52,926 nucleotides of DNA from Anaerolineae bacterium (GTDB taxonomy: Bacteria; Chloroflexota; Anaerolineae; Promineifilales; Promineifilaceae): contig JAHDWK010000039.1 in NCBI GenBank assembly GCA_023382655.1, positions 1-52,926 on the forward strand, given 5' to 3'. The position numbers and the translations under genes are program-made. Below, in pieces: positions 8,416 to 16,946 of this stretch. The notes under the pieces were generated by a model that was not told where the DNA came from, did no database searches, and saw only the letters and a program-made list of their open reading frames with translations. Numbering within the stretch: the stretch's first letter is position 1; each line of letters begins with the position of its first letter.

Positions 8416-8487
8416 GTAATCGGTGATCGGTAATCGGTAATCGAAAGACTACACACTGATAACCGATAACCGATTACTGATTACTAC
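8416..8487. repeat. GTAATCGGT word-repeat hairpin
   Basis: The 28 bases at 8416-8443 are four near-copies of GTAATCGGT. Their diverged complements (CCGATAACCGATTACTG and similar) follow at 8461-8487, giving an imperfect hairpin after the universal stress gene. The same 28-mer recurs with one mismatch at 29496-29523. Confidence 0.7.
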
Positions 8488-8534
8488 CTCCTTGTGGCAT
8501 AATCCGGTAACTTTGCAATATGAGGTAAAATAAT

Positions 8535-9224
8535 ATGCATCTGTATTTTGTGCGGCATGGCGAAAGCTTTGTCAATCTAAAGAGTTGGAGCGGCGGCAAC
8601 AGCGATGAAGGGCTGACGCCATTGGGCCAACAGCAGGCGGCGGCCCTGGCGGCGTGGTTGCCGGGGGAACTACCGGTGTTGGATGTGCTGTATGCCAGTA
8701 CGATGCGCCGGGCATTGGAAACGGCCGCACCCATTGCCCACGCTTATCAATTACCCATTACGCCCGATGACCGGCTGCGCGAAGTGGGCAACAACCGCCT
8801 TGACCACACCCCCTGGCCGAATGATGATTTGCCGGAGTATGGCCCGTATTGGGGCAGTGAACGGCCGTTTGCCCCCATCACCCCTAATCGCCCAGACAGC
8901 GAATCGCTGATGCACTTTCGCGTGCGCATCGGGCACTTTGTAGAGGAGATGATCGAAAAGCACCGGGCGCAAACGGTGATGGTGGTCTGTCATGGCGGCG
9001 TCATTGAGTTGGCTTTTGATCATATGTTTAACATTGGCCCCTTTCGTCGCTGCGAGGTGTGGAGCAAAAACACCGGCGTGGCCTACTTTGAACATGTGGA
9101 ACATCCGTTGCGGGAAACATGGCGGCTGCATTTTCACGGCCGTGTGGAACATCTGCAAGACCTGGAACGAACGGATGGGCGCGGGCCAGGTGTGAGAGAA
9201 GTAATTGAGAGATTGGCAGATTGA
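8535..9224 (+). CDS. Histidine phosphatase family protein (phosphoglycerate-mutase-like)
   Basis: The 229 residues open with the catalytic signature FVRHGES (Arg7, His8), the nucleophilic histidine of the two-histidine phosphatases. The second catalytic histidine is His153 in VVCHGG, and Glu in TMRRALETA is the likely acid. The substrate cannot be told; annotations in this family range from mutase to broad phosphatase. A CATAAT box at 8498-8503 and GAGGT before the ATG support the start. The last codons (EVIERLAD) are already inside the AGATTG word repeat that forms the next spacer. Confidence 0.9.
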   Translation: MHLYFVRHGESFVNLKSWSGGNSDEGLTPLGQQQAAALAAWLPGELPVLDVLYASTMRRALETAAPIAHAYQLPITPDDRLREVGNNRLDHTPWPNDDLPEYGPYWGSERPFAPITPNRPDSESLMHFRVRIGHFVEEMIEKHRAQTVMVVCHGGVIELAFDHMFNIGPFRRCEVWSKNTGVAYFEHVEHPLRETWRLHFHGRVEHLQDLERTDGRGPGVREVIERLAD

Positions 9225-9250
9225 GAGATTGGGCAATCTCCCAATCTCCA
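9205..9250. repeat. AGATTG word-repeat hairpin
   Basis: GAGATTGG-type words (9208-9231) are followed by their complements CAATCTCCCAATCTCC (9233-9249). The resulting hairpin includes the stop codon of the phosphatase gene and ends 6 bases before the start of the methyltransferase gene. Confidence 0.7.
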
Positions 9251-9256
9251 ATAACC

Positions 9257-10297
9257 ATGCAAATACCGTCGTTAATCCTCACCGCTAACCCCCATTTTAT
9301 TGACCTGGCCTGGGCGGAGTTGGCGCGGGTGCAGCCGGCGGCGCAGCGGGTGGCAGTGTTGGCGGAGGGGGTGTGGGCGGTCACGGCCGTGAACTTCTTC
9401 ACCCTGGCCGAACAGTGGCGGCAGCAGCCGCCCATCTTTGCCCACCACATCTGCCCGGTGCATCTGGCGCTGCCCGTCACCGGGCTGGTGGCAGATGTGT
9501 CCCTGTTGGCCGAAGCAGTGGGCGCCGACCTGGCGGCCTGGTTGGATGCGGAAATGCCCTTTTCGGTGCAGACCCGCATTCTGGCGGATTTGCCATATAA
9601 GCCGTTCGATGTGAACACGGCCGTAGCCCACACCATCCAACAGCACACCCCCGCCCCGCTCGACGTGCGTCAACCAGCGCAGATTCTCTCCCTCGTGGTT
9701 ACGGCCGAAGCCGCTTATGCCGGGATTTCCCTGGCGGCGCACAATTTGTCTGATTGGGCCGGGGGAATGCACCGTTTTGCCCGGCAGTCGGGGCAGATCA
9801 GCCGGGCGGAGTTTAAGCTGCTGGAGGCGTTGGCCGTGTTTCACCTGGAGTTGCCTGCCGGTGGCGTGGCCCTGGATTTGGGGGCCGCACCCGGCGGCTG
9901 GACGCGCATTTTGCGGCAAAAGGGGCAGTTCGTCACGGCCGTAGACCCCGCCGCCCTGCACCCCTCCCTCTACCAGGACAAAAATATGCGCCACCTGCGT
10001 CTGAGCGCTGAGGCCTACTTGCAACAGCCGCCAGACCGTTTTGACCTGATCGTGAATGATATGCGGTTGGATGCTCGTTACTCGGCGGAGTTGATGGCGG
10101 CCTATGCACCTTATTTGCACCGGCACGGCCGTGCCCTGATGACGCTCAAATTACCGGAAGGGGACGGTCTGGTTGGCGGGCGGCAGACCATCATTGAACA
10201 GGCCCGTGAAATTCTCAATCCGGTGTACACCATTGCCGGTGCGCGCCAGCTTTTCCACAATCGCAGCGAAATCACTTTGTATCTCACACCGGAGTAA
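9257..10297 (+). CDS. RlmM/FtsJ-like SAM-dependent rRNA methyltransferase
   Basis: The ATG at 9257 (MQIPSLILTANPHF) is preferred; an in-frame ATG at 9221 starts inside the repeat. The N-terminal half resembles the THUMP-like RNA-binding part of RlmM. The C-terminal half is a Rossmann methyltransferase with motif I DLGAAPGGWT (207-216) and the RrmJ-type catalytic tetrad suggested by NDMRLD and LMTLKLPEG. RlmM 2'-O-methylates a cytidine in the 23S rRNA peptidyl-transferase loop. That exact target is inferred, since the protein is diverged. Confidence 0.8.
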   Translation: MQIPSLILTANPHFIDLAWAELARVQPAAQRVAVLAEGVWAVTAVNFFTLAEQWRQQPPIFAHHICPVHLALPVTGLVADVSLLAEAVGADLAAWLDAEMPFSVQTRILADLPYKPFDVNTAVAHTIQQHTPAPLDVRQPAQILSLVVTAEAAYAGISLAAHNLSDWAGGMHRFARQSGQISRAEFKLLEALAVFHLELPAGGVALDLGAAPGGWTRILRQKGQFVTAVDPAALHPSLYQDKNMRHLRLSAEAYLQQPPDRFDLIVNDMRLDARYSAELMAAYAPYLHRHGRALMTLKLPEGDGLVGGRQTIIEQAREILNPVYTIAGARQLFHNRSEITLYLTPE

Positions 10298-10365
10298 TCC
10301 ACCCAGGGTAATCGCCTATCTTGACCATCACTTTATGCGCTGTCTATAATGACCCCAAAATCTAT

Positions 10366-10411
10366 ACCACAAGCTAAGGTGGAAGAAAGTATAATTTTCA
10401 ACAGCTTGTGG
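10366..10411. repeat. Inverted repeat CCACAAGCT / AGCTTGTGG
   Basis: Perfect 9-base arms lie about 26 bases apart in the 251-base spacer after the methyltransferase gene, with a further partial copy (CAACAAGCTGCTC) at about 10430-10442. The wide loop makes a structural or protein-binding role equally possible. Confidence 0.4.
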
Positions 10412-10490
10412 CGGCAAAAAATGACGCAAGCAACAAGCTGCTCAAGATGAATTTCAAATGGTGACCAAGTGTTGTGAATTTAAAAGGTAT

Positions 10491-10531
10491 TGAGACCAGG
10501 AGATTAGAAGATTGACCAATCTCCTGATCTC
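10491..10531. repeat. GGAGATT word-repeat hairpin before the DUF58 gene
   Basis: GGAGATTAGAAGATTG faces CAATCTCCTGATCTCC across two bases, so an almost continuous stem ends 17 bases before the DUF58 start codon. The words match those at 9.2 and 45.3 kb. Confidence 0.65.
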
Positions 10532-10548
10532 CCCATCTGCACTCCCCT

Positions 10549-11436
10549 ATGCCTCTCTTTGACGAAACCACCCTGCGCAAACTGGAACAACTAACCCTCA
10601 TTGCCGACCACGTGCGCGTGGGCGTGATGAAGGGCGACCGGCGCAGCAAAAAGCGGGGCACGTCTATTGAGTTTGCTGACTACCGCAACTACAGCAAAGG
10701 GGACGACCTGCGGCGACTGGATTGGAACGTGTATGCCCGGCTGGAACGGCCGTTTATCAAACTACTGGAAGAAGAAGAAGACCTGTCCGTGCATTTGCTG
10801 GTAGACGCCAGCGCCAGCATGAACTGGCCGGATACGGACGATGACGAGAACAAACTGCGCTATGCCCTCAAGCTGGCGGGGGCGTTGGGGCACGTCGCCC
10901 TGGTGACGGGCGATTCAGTCACCGTCACCTTGCTCAACAGCGGTGGTGACCGCACCTGGGGGCCTTTTCGCGGACAGGGCAACTCACTGCGGTTGTTTCA
11001 ATTTCTGGAAAGTTGTGCCGCGGGCGGTCTGACAGATGTGAATTTGTCATTGCGGAATTATGCATTGTACGGCCGTCGTCCCGGCCTGCTCTTTCTGCTT
11101 AGCGATATGCTCTCCGCCAACGGCTACAAAGAGGGGCTGAACGCCATTCAGTCACGGGGCTACGAGATTGGCCTCATCCACCTGCTCAGCCCGGACGAAG
11201 TGGAGCCACCCCTCAGCGGCGACCTGAAACTGGTAGATATTGAAACCGGCCAGGATGCCGAAATTACGCTGGACGCGCCTACCCTGGCGCTGTACCAGGA
11301 GCGGCTGCACGCCTGGCAAAGCGAAATCGCCGCTTATTGCGCCCATCGTCACCTGCACTACATTCCCGTCACCACCAGCTTGCCCTGGGAGCGATTGGTG
11401 GTACAAACTTTGCGCGAAAAGGGAGTAGTAAAATGA
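10549..11436 (+). CDS. DUF58 / von Willebrand A-like domain protein
   Basis: The 295 residues match the DUF58 family, seen in the N-terminal KGDRRSKKRGTSIEFADYRNYSKGDDLRRLDWNVYA pattern (quoted here only as KRGTSIEFADYR and GDDLRRLDW) and a following vWA-like fold with the MIDAS-type DASASM segment. Relatives usually sit beside a MoxR AAA ATPase and membrane BatA-like genes and act in chaperone-like complexes. Neither partner is adjacent here. No membrane segment is seen, so it is probably cytoplasmic. Confidence 0.88.
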   Translation: MPLFDETTLRKLEQLTLIADHVRVGVMKGDRRSKKRGTSIEFADYRNYSKGDDLRRLDWNVYARLERPFIKLLEEEEDLSVHLLVDASASMNWPDTDDDENKLRYALKLAGALGHVALVTGDSVTVTLLNSGGDRTWGPFRGQGNSLRLFQFLESCAAGGLTDVNLSLRNYALYGRRPGLLFLLSDMLSANGYKEGLNAIQSRGYEIGLIHLLSPDEVEPPLSGDLKLVDIETGQDAEITLDAPTLALYQERLHAWQSEIAAYCAHRHLHYIPVTTSLPWERLVVQTLREKGVVK

Positions 11437-11560
11437 GACGGATTGCCCGTTGCAAGTGGCCGGTTGCAAGTTACACTTATGGGCATAAATCGTAATCCAT
11501 AATCCGATTACCAAGTCGTCCGGTTCCGCCAGGGCCAGACATACAAAAAAGGAAAAATAG

Positions 11561-13303
11561 ATGAACACTAGATTGAAAATGTTTATTGGGTTAACGGTCG
11601 TGCTTCTGACTACCCTTGCCTTTATTGGCCATATGGGGCGCAACGCCACTTTGTTTGCCGGGAGCGATCAGTTTATTTACCTGCCAATTGTCACCAAAGA
11701 TGCAGATCTGACCATAACCAGTGTAGAGATCACTCAGGCCAGCCAGAAAGTGAATAATAGTGTGCCCCTGGTCGCCAATCGCAATACAGTGGTGCGTGTT
11801 TTTGCCGAAGCGCCAGTAGGTGGGGCAATTAATAATGTGGTGGTGCGGTTGACGGCCGTACGCGGCGGTAGCACTATCGGCACACTAAATTCTGCACCTA
11901 CTACCATTCCCGTAGACGCCACCCGCGACAACTTCAACAGTTCCGTCAACTTTGAGCTACCCGCCGGCTGGCTTACCGGTAACGTTAGCCTCACCGCCAC
12001 CGTAGACCCGGATAACACTGTCCACGAAAGAAACGAGGGTAACAACGCCATCACCCAGGCCATGAACTTTAACGACGTGCCTGACCTGCAAGTAATCATT
12101 GTGCCCATCAATTACACCCACACCGGCCCTACCGCTCCCGGTTTTTACCCGGCGCAAAGTGTAGACTACATCAGCGATTGGATCATGCGCGCCTATCCCA
12201 TTGACAATATCCAGATTACTATTCGCAGCCCCTATAACTTTACCGGCAATCTTCAGGACGGTAATTACTGGGTGAATAATCAAGGCACCGGGTTGCTGGA
12301 CCGCATGTATCAACTCAAATTGGGCGATGGTTACCCTGAAGATACACCTGTTGTTTATTACGCTCTTGTGCCTATCAGCAATGGCCCTAGCCAATGGTTC
12401 TTCTCCGGCATTGCCGGGATTGGTTGGATTGGCTACCGTGAATCGGTGGGGTTGAACCTGGGCAACAATGATGACACCGGCAAATTGGCGGGGCACGAAA
12501 TCGGGCACAACATGAACCGCCGCCATGCACCTTGTGGCGGGCCAGGTGGGGTTGACCCCAGCTATCCCTATGTGGGCGCTTCCATTGGCGAGTATGGGCT
12601 GGATATTCCCAATGGGGCATTCTGGTCACCGGCCACGGCCGTAGACATTATGAGCTACTGCGAACCGGCCTGGATTTCCGACTACACCTACATCGGCATT
12701 TACAATGACCAACGGGCCAACGGCTTTGCGGCAATGAACAGCACGGCCGTAGACAGTATGGTGGTCTCTGCCGGTCTTAACGCCGACGGGTCGGTCACGT
12801 TGGCGCCCAGTTATGCCTTCACCAGCTATCCCTCGACCCGCGCCGTCAGTGATTACCGGGTGGAACTGCTGGATGAGAACGGCGACGTATTGGTCAGCCA
12901 GCCCATGCAGTTACGTGAAGCAGAAGAAGAAGAAGTGTCGGCGCGGGCGCTAACGGCCGTGCTGCCCCTGCCCACCAGAGCCGCCGCCACCCTACGCATT
13001 GTGCAAGGGGATGAAGTCGTCGCCAGCCGCAGTCTGAACAACACCGCCGCCTTTGGCCCGCAAACGGCTACGGCCGTGCGTGAAGGGGACGCCATTACCC
13101 TCAATTGGGGGTTGGTGGACACTCCCGTCATCGTGCGTTACTCAGCGGACGGTGGCCAAAGCTGGACGGCTCTGGGCGTCGGCGTCACCGATGGCGCTTT
13201 CACCGTAGACGCCACCACCCTGCCCGATGGTGATAACGGCTTGTTTGAGATAATCCTGGGGAATACGGGAAGTAAAGTGGTGTTAACGGCCGTGATGCCG
13301 TAA
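11561..13303 (+). CDS. Secreted metzincin-like zinc protease with CARDB domain
   Basis: A signal peptide (KMFIGLTVVLLTTLAFIG) is followed by DQFIYLPIVTKDADL, an FLP-type motif here placed at the mature N-terminus. Residues ~45-165 are a CARDB-like adhesion domain that ends in the usual HERNEGNN. The catalytic part has HEIGHNMNRRH (His312, Glu313, His316, His322), which fits HExxHxxxxxH, and a Met-turn DIMSY (Met364). The family's usual glycine in the zinc motif is replaced by Asn319. A C-terminal beta-sandwich region of about 180 residues completes 580 residues. AAAAAGGAAA precedes the ATG. Extracellular proteolysis is inferred from family. Confidence 0.88.
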   Translation: MNTRLKMFIGLTVVLLTTLAFIGHMGRNATLFAGSDQFIYLPIVTKDADLTITSVEITQASQKVNNSVPLVANRNTVVRVFAEAPVGGAINNVVVRLTAVRGGSTIGTLNSAPTTIPVDATRDNFNSSVNFELPAGWLTGNVSLTATVDPDNTVHERNEGNNAITQAMNFNDVPDLQVIIVPINYTHTGPTAPGFYPAQSVDYISDWIMRAYPIDNIQITIRSPYNFTGNLQDGNYWVNNQGTGLLDRMYQLKLGDGYPEDTPVVYYALVPISNGPSQWFFSGIAGIGWIGYRESVGLNLGNNDDTGKLAGHEIGHNMNRRHAPCGGPGGVDPSYPYVGASIGEYGLDIPNGAFWSPATAVDIMSYCEPAWISDYTYIGIYNDQRANGFAAMNSTAVDSMVVSAGLNADGSVTLAPSYAFTSYPSTRAVSDYRVELLDENGDVLVSQPMQLREAEEEEVSARALTAVLPLPTRAAATLRIVQGDEVVASRSLNNTAAFGPQTATAVREGDAITLNWGLVDTPVIVRYSADGGQSWTALGVGVTDGAFTVDATTLPDGDNGLFEIILGNTGSKVVLTAVMP

Positions 13304-13312
13304 ATCTGCTCA

Positions 13313-13368
13313 CACCAGACATCCGATTTCGGCAACCAAAAGTTGCTTGAGAAATCGGATGTCTGGTG
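13313..13368. terminator. 18-bp hairpin between convergent genes
   Basis: Perfect 18-base arms (13313-13330 and 13351-13368) enclose an inner 5-bp stem (GCAAC/GTTGC). It fills the gap between the protease gene and nudC, which end facing each other, so it probably stops transcription in both directions. It has no U-tract on either side. Confidence 0.6.
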
Positions 13369-13372
13369 ACCA

Positions 13373-14209
13373 CTAATCCCCATTCACAAAATCATCAATC
13401 AACCGCCGGGAAATGCTCATGGCCGGGGGAATGCCGGGTAGATTATCGGCCGTAAACCAGCGGGCATCCTCAATCTCGCCTACTTCCGGTGTAATGTCAC
13501 CGCTGGCATATTCGGCGGTGTAGGCAATCATCAGCGAGTTGGGGAAGGGCCAGGGCTGGCTGCCAAAGTAAGTCACATTTTGTACTTCCAGCCCCACTTC
13601 CTCGCGGATTTCGCGGTGTACGGCCGTTTCCAACGTCTCCCCCGGCTCCACAAAACCGGCCAACACACTGTAAAAACCGGCAGGATGGCGCGCCCCTCGC
13701 GCCAGCAAAATCTCGCGCCCGCTTGGCCCCTGGCGTGTTACCCGCATAATCACCGCCGGGGAAATGCGCGGGTACGTGACCAGACCGCAAGCCGGGCACT
13801 TCTTGGCTCGTTCGTGCGGCTGCCCCTCATTGAACACCCCACAGCGGCCACAGTAAAGACTGGTGCGGTCCCAATCCAGGATTTGCAACGCCCGCCCGCC
13901 TAACCAGAGTTGGTCATCGAGTATACGGCCGTACAAAGCCCTTAGCCCCTCAAAGACCAAGCCCGGCGGTGGGGGCGTCTCGGCGGCTACCTCGGCGGCA
14001 TAACAATGCAATGGCGTGTCTCCGGGCATGTAACCCAGATAATGCTGGCGCAGTGGCCTGAGGCCCAGGTCGGCCGGTGAAGCGAGCCGGGGCCAGGCGG
14101 CCTGACGGCCGTCTACCACAGCCAACAGTTGAAAGCCAGACAAAATAAACCAACAAGCCGTCGCAGGCGGTTCTTCGGGGGGGCTGACCAGTGAGACAAA
14201 GGGTTCCAT
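13373..14209 (-). CDS. nudC: NADH/NAD+ pyrophosphatase (NudC-type Nudix hydrolase)
   Basis: The 278 residues hold the NudC order of parts: a diverged N-terminal domain, a zinc ribbon with Cys120, Cys123, Cys138 and Cys141 (CGRCG/CPACG), a Nudix box starting GFVEPGETLE and ending REIREEVGLE (185-208), and the NudC-specific SQPWPFP (217-223). Relatives cleave NAD(H) and can remove NAD caps from RNA. GGAGGA lies close before the ATG at 14209. A CGGGGT/ACCCCG hairpin (14232-14250) lies upstream in the leader. Confidence 0.96.
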   Translation of the reverse strand: MEPFVSLVSPPEEPPATACWFILSGFQLLAVVDGRQAAWPRLASPADLGLRPLRQHYLGYMPGDTPLHCYAAEVAAETPPPPGLVFEGLRALYGRILDDQLWLGGRALQILDWDRTSLYCGRCGVFNEGQPHERAKKCPACGLVTYPRISPAVIMRVTRQGPSGREILLARGARHPAGFYSVLAGFVEPGETLETAVHREIREEVGLEVQNVTYFGSQPWPFPNSLMIAYTAEYASGDITPEVGEIEDARWFTADNLPGIPPAMSISRRLIDDFVNGD

Positions 14210-14231
14210 GTGTCCTCCAAAATTTGCGTAT

Positions 14232-14250
14232 CGGGGTCATGTTTACCCCG
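14232..14250 (-). promoter_or_regulatory. Leader hairpin before nudC
   Basis: Perfect 6-base arms CGGGGT (14232-14237) and ACCCCG (14245-14250) with a 7-base loop lie 14 bases before the GGAGGA site of nudC. It is one of the set of hairpins placed just upstream of ribosome-binding sites in this window. Confidence 0.4.
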
Positions 14251-14429
14251 TTTGTCTGGTTTATACAAATGATCGGGGTACGGCCGCAGGGTAATCGCAT
14301 ATAAAACTTTTCCCTGGTAATCCACCATTCACGCTGCCGCCATTTTCAGATATACTCGAAGATAAAAGCGGCGATTGCCGAGTGAGCAATTTTTCATCTC
14401 TAATCAATCTCCAAGCGGAGGGTATGGGT

Positions 14430-16106
14430 ATGGCAAATATCGAACCACTTTCTAATGTAGATGCAGCCTGGCTGCGTATGGAAGACCCGACCAATTTGAT
14501 GATGGTGTCGGGTATATTAACCTTTAAGGAGCCGTTGGATTACGGCCGTTTGCGGGAAGTAGTGGGGCGGCGTTTGCTGCAATTTGACCGTTTTCGTAAG
14601 CGGGTGGTGCAGCCCAAATTGCCATTTGCGCCGGCTTATTGGGAATATGATCCCCACTTTAACCTGGATGCTCATATGAATCGGGTAGGGCTGCCCGAAC
14701 CGGGCGACAAAGCCGCCTTGCAGGAGATGGTGAGCCGTTTGATGAGTACGCCACTGGATTTTGCCAGGCCGCTGTGGACGGTACATGCGATTGAAAATTA
14801 TGAGGGGGGTACGGCCGTTTGTGTGCGGTTACATCATTGTATTGCCGATGGCATGGCGCTGGTTTTTGTGCTGCTCTCGCTGACGGATTTATCACCCGAT
14901 GCCAGAGTGGGCAGCGACGAGAAGGTCAGACATCCCCGCAGCCGTCGTGGGCTGCTGGGGGGCGGCCTCACTTCCATGCTCAAACAAACGTCAGCAACGG
15001 CCCATGTGGCGCGCCGCCTGACCAGACGGGCGCTGCATGAAGGTCGTACCACCCTCACCCGGCCCACACGAGCGGTGGAGATCGCCCAATGGGGTGGGGA
15101 TAATGTGCTGGCAGCGGGCCGCCTGTTCCTGCGTTCCCATGATCCGGAAACGGCCTTCAAGGGCAAATTGGGTACCCAAAAACGGGCAGCCTGGTCACGG
15201 CTGTTATCCATGAAAGATGTGAAACGCATCAAAAATGCCACCGGTGGCACGGTAAATGATGTGTTGGTGGCGGCGATGACCGGCGGGCTGCGGCGCTATT
15301 TGTTGGCGCGGGGGGAGGATATTCGCGGCCTGACTTTCCGTGCGGCCGTACCCATTAACCTGCGCCAGCCGGATGAAATGGGCACCCTGGGTAATAAATT
15401 TGGTCTGCTCTTTTTGGACTTGCCGGTTGGACTTGCCGATCCGCTGGATCGGCTCAATGAAGTCCATAAGCGGATGGAAGAGCTAAAAACGTCCAAAGAA
15501 GGGCCGGTGGGACTGGCCGTATTAGGCACGATGGGTGTTGTGCCCCATGAACTGCAAGGGACATTGGTGGAGATGTTTGGCAAGAAGCTCACGGCCGTAA
15601 TGACCAACGTACCCGGCCCGCCGATGCCTCTGTACATGGGCGGGCGGCGCATCCATGAATTGATGTTCTGGGTGCCGCAGTCGGGCCGCCTGGGGTTGGG
15701 CATTAGTATCATCAGCTATGCCGGTAAGGTGCAGTTAGGTGTAGCCACCGACGCCGGTTTAGTGCCCGACCCAGACGCGATTATTGAGGGTTTTTACCAG
15801 GAATTCGACGATTTGTTGGCGCTGGCAGTTGAGGCGGAAGCAATTGCCCGGTATGCGACTGCGCCGGCGTTAACCAGGGTGGATGACACGGCCGTTACCG
15901 TAACGGCCGTGTCCCCCAACCCGAATGGCGATTTGCAGCATATTAATGGTATTGGCCCCACCTATGCCGCCCGTCTGGCCCAGGCCGGTGTTGTCGCCAA
16001 AGAACAATTGGTGATGTTATCGCCGGGAAAATTGGCGGAGATATTGGAAACTTCTCTGCCCCGCGCCGAAAACATCCTGGCCGAAGCGCAAAAAGGAGCA
16101 GGGTAG
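14430..16106 (+). CDS. WS/DGAT-type acyltransferase with C-terminal helix-hairpin-helix domain
   Basis: The acyltransferase region (about 480 residues) has the catalytic HHxxxDG motif as HHCIADG (His135, His136, Asp140). It continues through PINLRQPDEMGTLGN and MTNVPGPP, both typical of wax-ester synthase/diacylglycerol acyltransferases, which make storage lipids from acyl-CoA. The last 60 residues are different: INGIGPTYAARLAQAG and LSPGKLAEIL form a helix-hairpin-helix module of the kind usually seen in nucleic-acid-binding proteins. The ATG at 14430 is chosen because GGAGG ends 8 bases before it; in-frame ATGs at 14382 and 14424 are worse placed. The joint between the parts is a perfect inverted repeat. 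Confidence 0.88.
   Translation: MANIEPLSNVDAAWLRMEDPTNLMMVSGILTFKEPLDYGRLREVVGRRLLQFDRFRKRVVQPKLPFAPAYWEYDPHFNLDAHMNRVGLPEPGDKAALQEMVSRLMSTPLDFARPLWTVHAIENYEGGTAVCVRLHHCIADGMALVFVLLSLTDLSPDARVGSDEKVRHPRSRRGLLGGGLTSMLKQTSATAHVARRLTRRALHEGRTTLTRPTRAVEIAQWGGDNVLAAGRLFLRSHDPETAFKGKLGTQKRAAWSRLLSMKDVKRIKNATGGTVNDVLVAAMTGGLRRYLLARGEDIRGLTFRAAVPINLRQPDEMGTLGNKFGLLFLDLPVGLADPLDRLNEVHKRMEELKTSKEGPVGLAVLGTMGVVPHELQGTLVEMFGKKLTAVMTNVPGPPMPLYMGGRRIHELMFWVPQSGRLGLGISIISYAGKVQLGVATDAGLVPDPDAIIEGFYQEFDDLLALAVEAEAIARYATAPALTRVDDTAVTVTAVSPNPNGDLQHINGIGPTYAARLAQAGVVAKEQLVMLSPGKLAEILETSLPRAENILAEAQKGAG
15885..15913. repeat. 14-bp perfect inverted repeat of two ACGGCCGT copies inside the acyltransferase gene
   Basis: Arms of 14 bases (15885-15898 and 15900-15913) surround a single C, each containing one ACGGCCGT. 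The repeat encodes DTAVTVTAVS, exactly the linker between the acyltransferase and the HhH module. Confidence 0.85.
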
Positions 16107-16142
16107 GGGGTGGCAGGTATTACCTGTCACCCCCTACCCTGC
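16098..16142 (+). terminator. 22-bp hairpin ending the acyltransferase gene
   Basis: The arms (16098-16119 and 16121-16142) match at all but one position around a single central base, and the stop codon lies in the left arm. No U-tract follows, so termination is inferred from stem strength and position. Confidence 0.6.
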
Positions 16143-16143
16143 A

Positions 16144-16172
16144 TTGCGACGGCCGTACCTTTATGTTAGAAT
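16144..16172 (+). promoter_or_regulatory. Promoter of the cyclic-nucleotide-binding gene
   Basis: TTGCGA (16144-16149) and TAGAAT (16167-16172) are 17 bases apart, matching sigma-70 consensus at 4 of 6 and 5 of 6 positions. An ACGGCCGT copy starts at the last base of the -35 box. The promoter follows directly after the preceding hairpin. Confidence 0.5.
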
Positions 16173-16207
16173 CGCCCCAGTTTTGACCATGAGATGTGAG
16201 GGTTTTT

Positions 16208-16720
16208 ATGCAACAAAGTATAGCCGCCATACTGTCCGTCACCGAAATTTTTGACAACCTGACCACCACCCAATTGGAGTTGGTAGCCTCCATTTGTGAC
16301 TCCGCCACTTACAACCAGGGTGATATTTTGTTGCAAGAGAACGAAAACACCACCGAGCTTTATGTCATTGCTCGGGGCGGTGTGGAGATTCTCATGAACC
16401 CTTCGCTGGTGGGTGCTAACCAGGATGAGTATGAACCTGTCGTGATCGCCGAACTGCGCCAGGGACAGGTTTTTGGCGAAGTCGCGTTGGTGGATGAGGG
16501 CATTCGCTCGGCTACCGCTCGTGTTAGTCAGGACAACACCACCTTGCTCAAAGTGCCCCGTGATCGTTTGATGCTGTTATGTGATACCTACCCAGAGCTG
16601 GGTTACAAAGTCATGAAGAATGTAGCCGCCGATCTGGCCTTCAAAATACGCAACACTGACTTGACGGTGCGACAATACCAACTCATGTTGTCTCAGGTCA
16701 AACCGGACGAAGCGGATTAG
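16208..16720 (+). CDS. Cyclic-nucleotide-binding domain protein without DNA-binding domain
   Basis: The 170 residues form one Crp-type beta-barrel: YNQGDILLQENENTTELYVIARGGVEI, then a phosphate-binding-cassette-like GQVFGEVALVDEGIRSATARV with the FGE and RSA parts of the signature. Only about 35 helical residues follow, so the winged helix of Crp/Fnr regulators is absent. It should bind cAMP, cGMP or a related ligand and act by protein contact. The start is ATG 16208 after GAGGG; an in-frame ATG at 16196 also exists. Confidence 0.85.
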   Translation: MQQSIAAILSVTEIFDNLTTTQLELVASICDSATYNQGDILLQENENTTELYVIARGGVEILMNPSLVGANQDEYEPVVIAELRQGQVFGEVALVDEGIRSATARVSQDNTTLLKVPRDRLMLLCDTYPELGYKVMKNVAADLAFKIRNTDLTVRQYQLMLSQVKPDEAD

Positions 16721-16832
16721 TAGTCTTTGCGTTCCCAAATGGGAAAGAAGCAGGAAAGGATAGGGGACGCTGGCCGGGGAGTTGCCGGCAACAAACCTGT
16801 AACTTTCTCATGTGAAGAGCAGTTCATGAAAG

Positions 16833-16854
16833 CAGTTATCCAACCAGATAACAG
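16833..16854. repeat. Inverted repeat CAGTTATC / GATAACAG upstream of cinA
   Basis: Eight-base arms with one mismatch and a 6-base loop lie 93 bases before the CinA-like start, in a 226-base spacer without a convincing gene. An open frame at 16727-16957 has no recognisable content and was not called. Confidence 0.35.
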
Positions 16855-16946
16855 GTGGAGCCAGGGAAACCGGGCAAATTCTTGCCAGGATGAACCACAG
16901 GCGAAGCCAGGGCTGCCTCATTCTCGTGGTAGATTGGCAAACGAAA

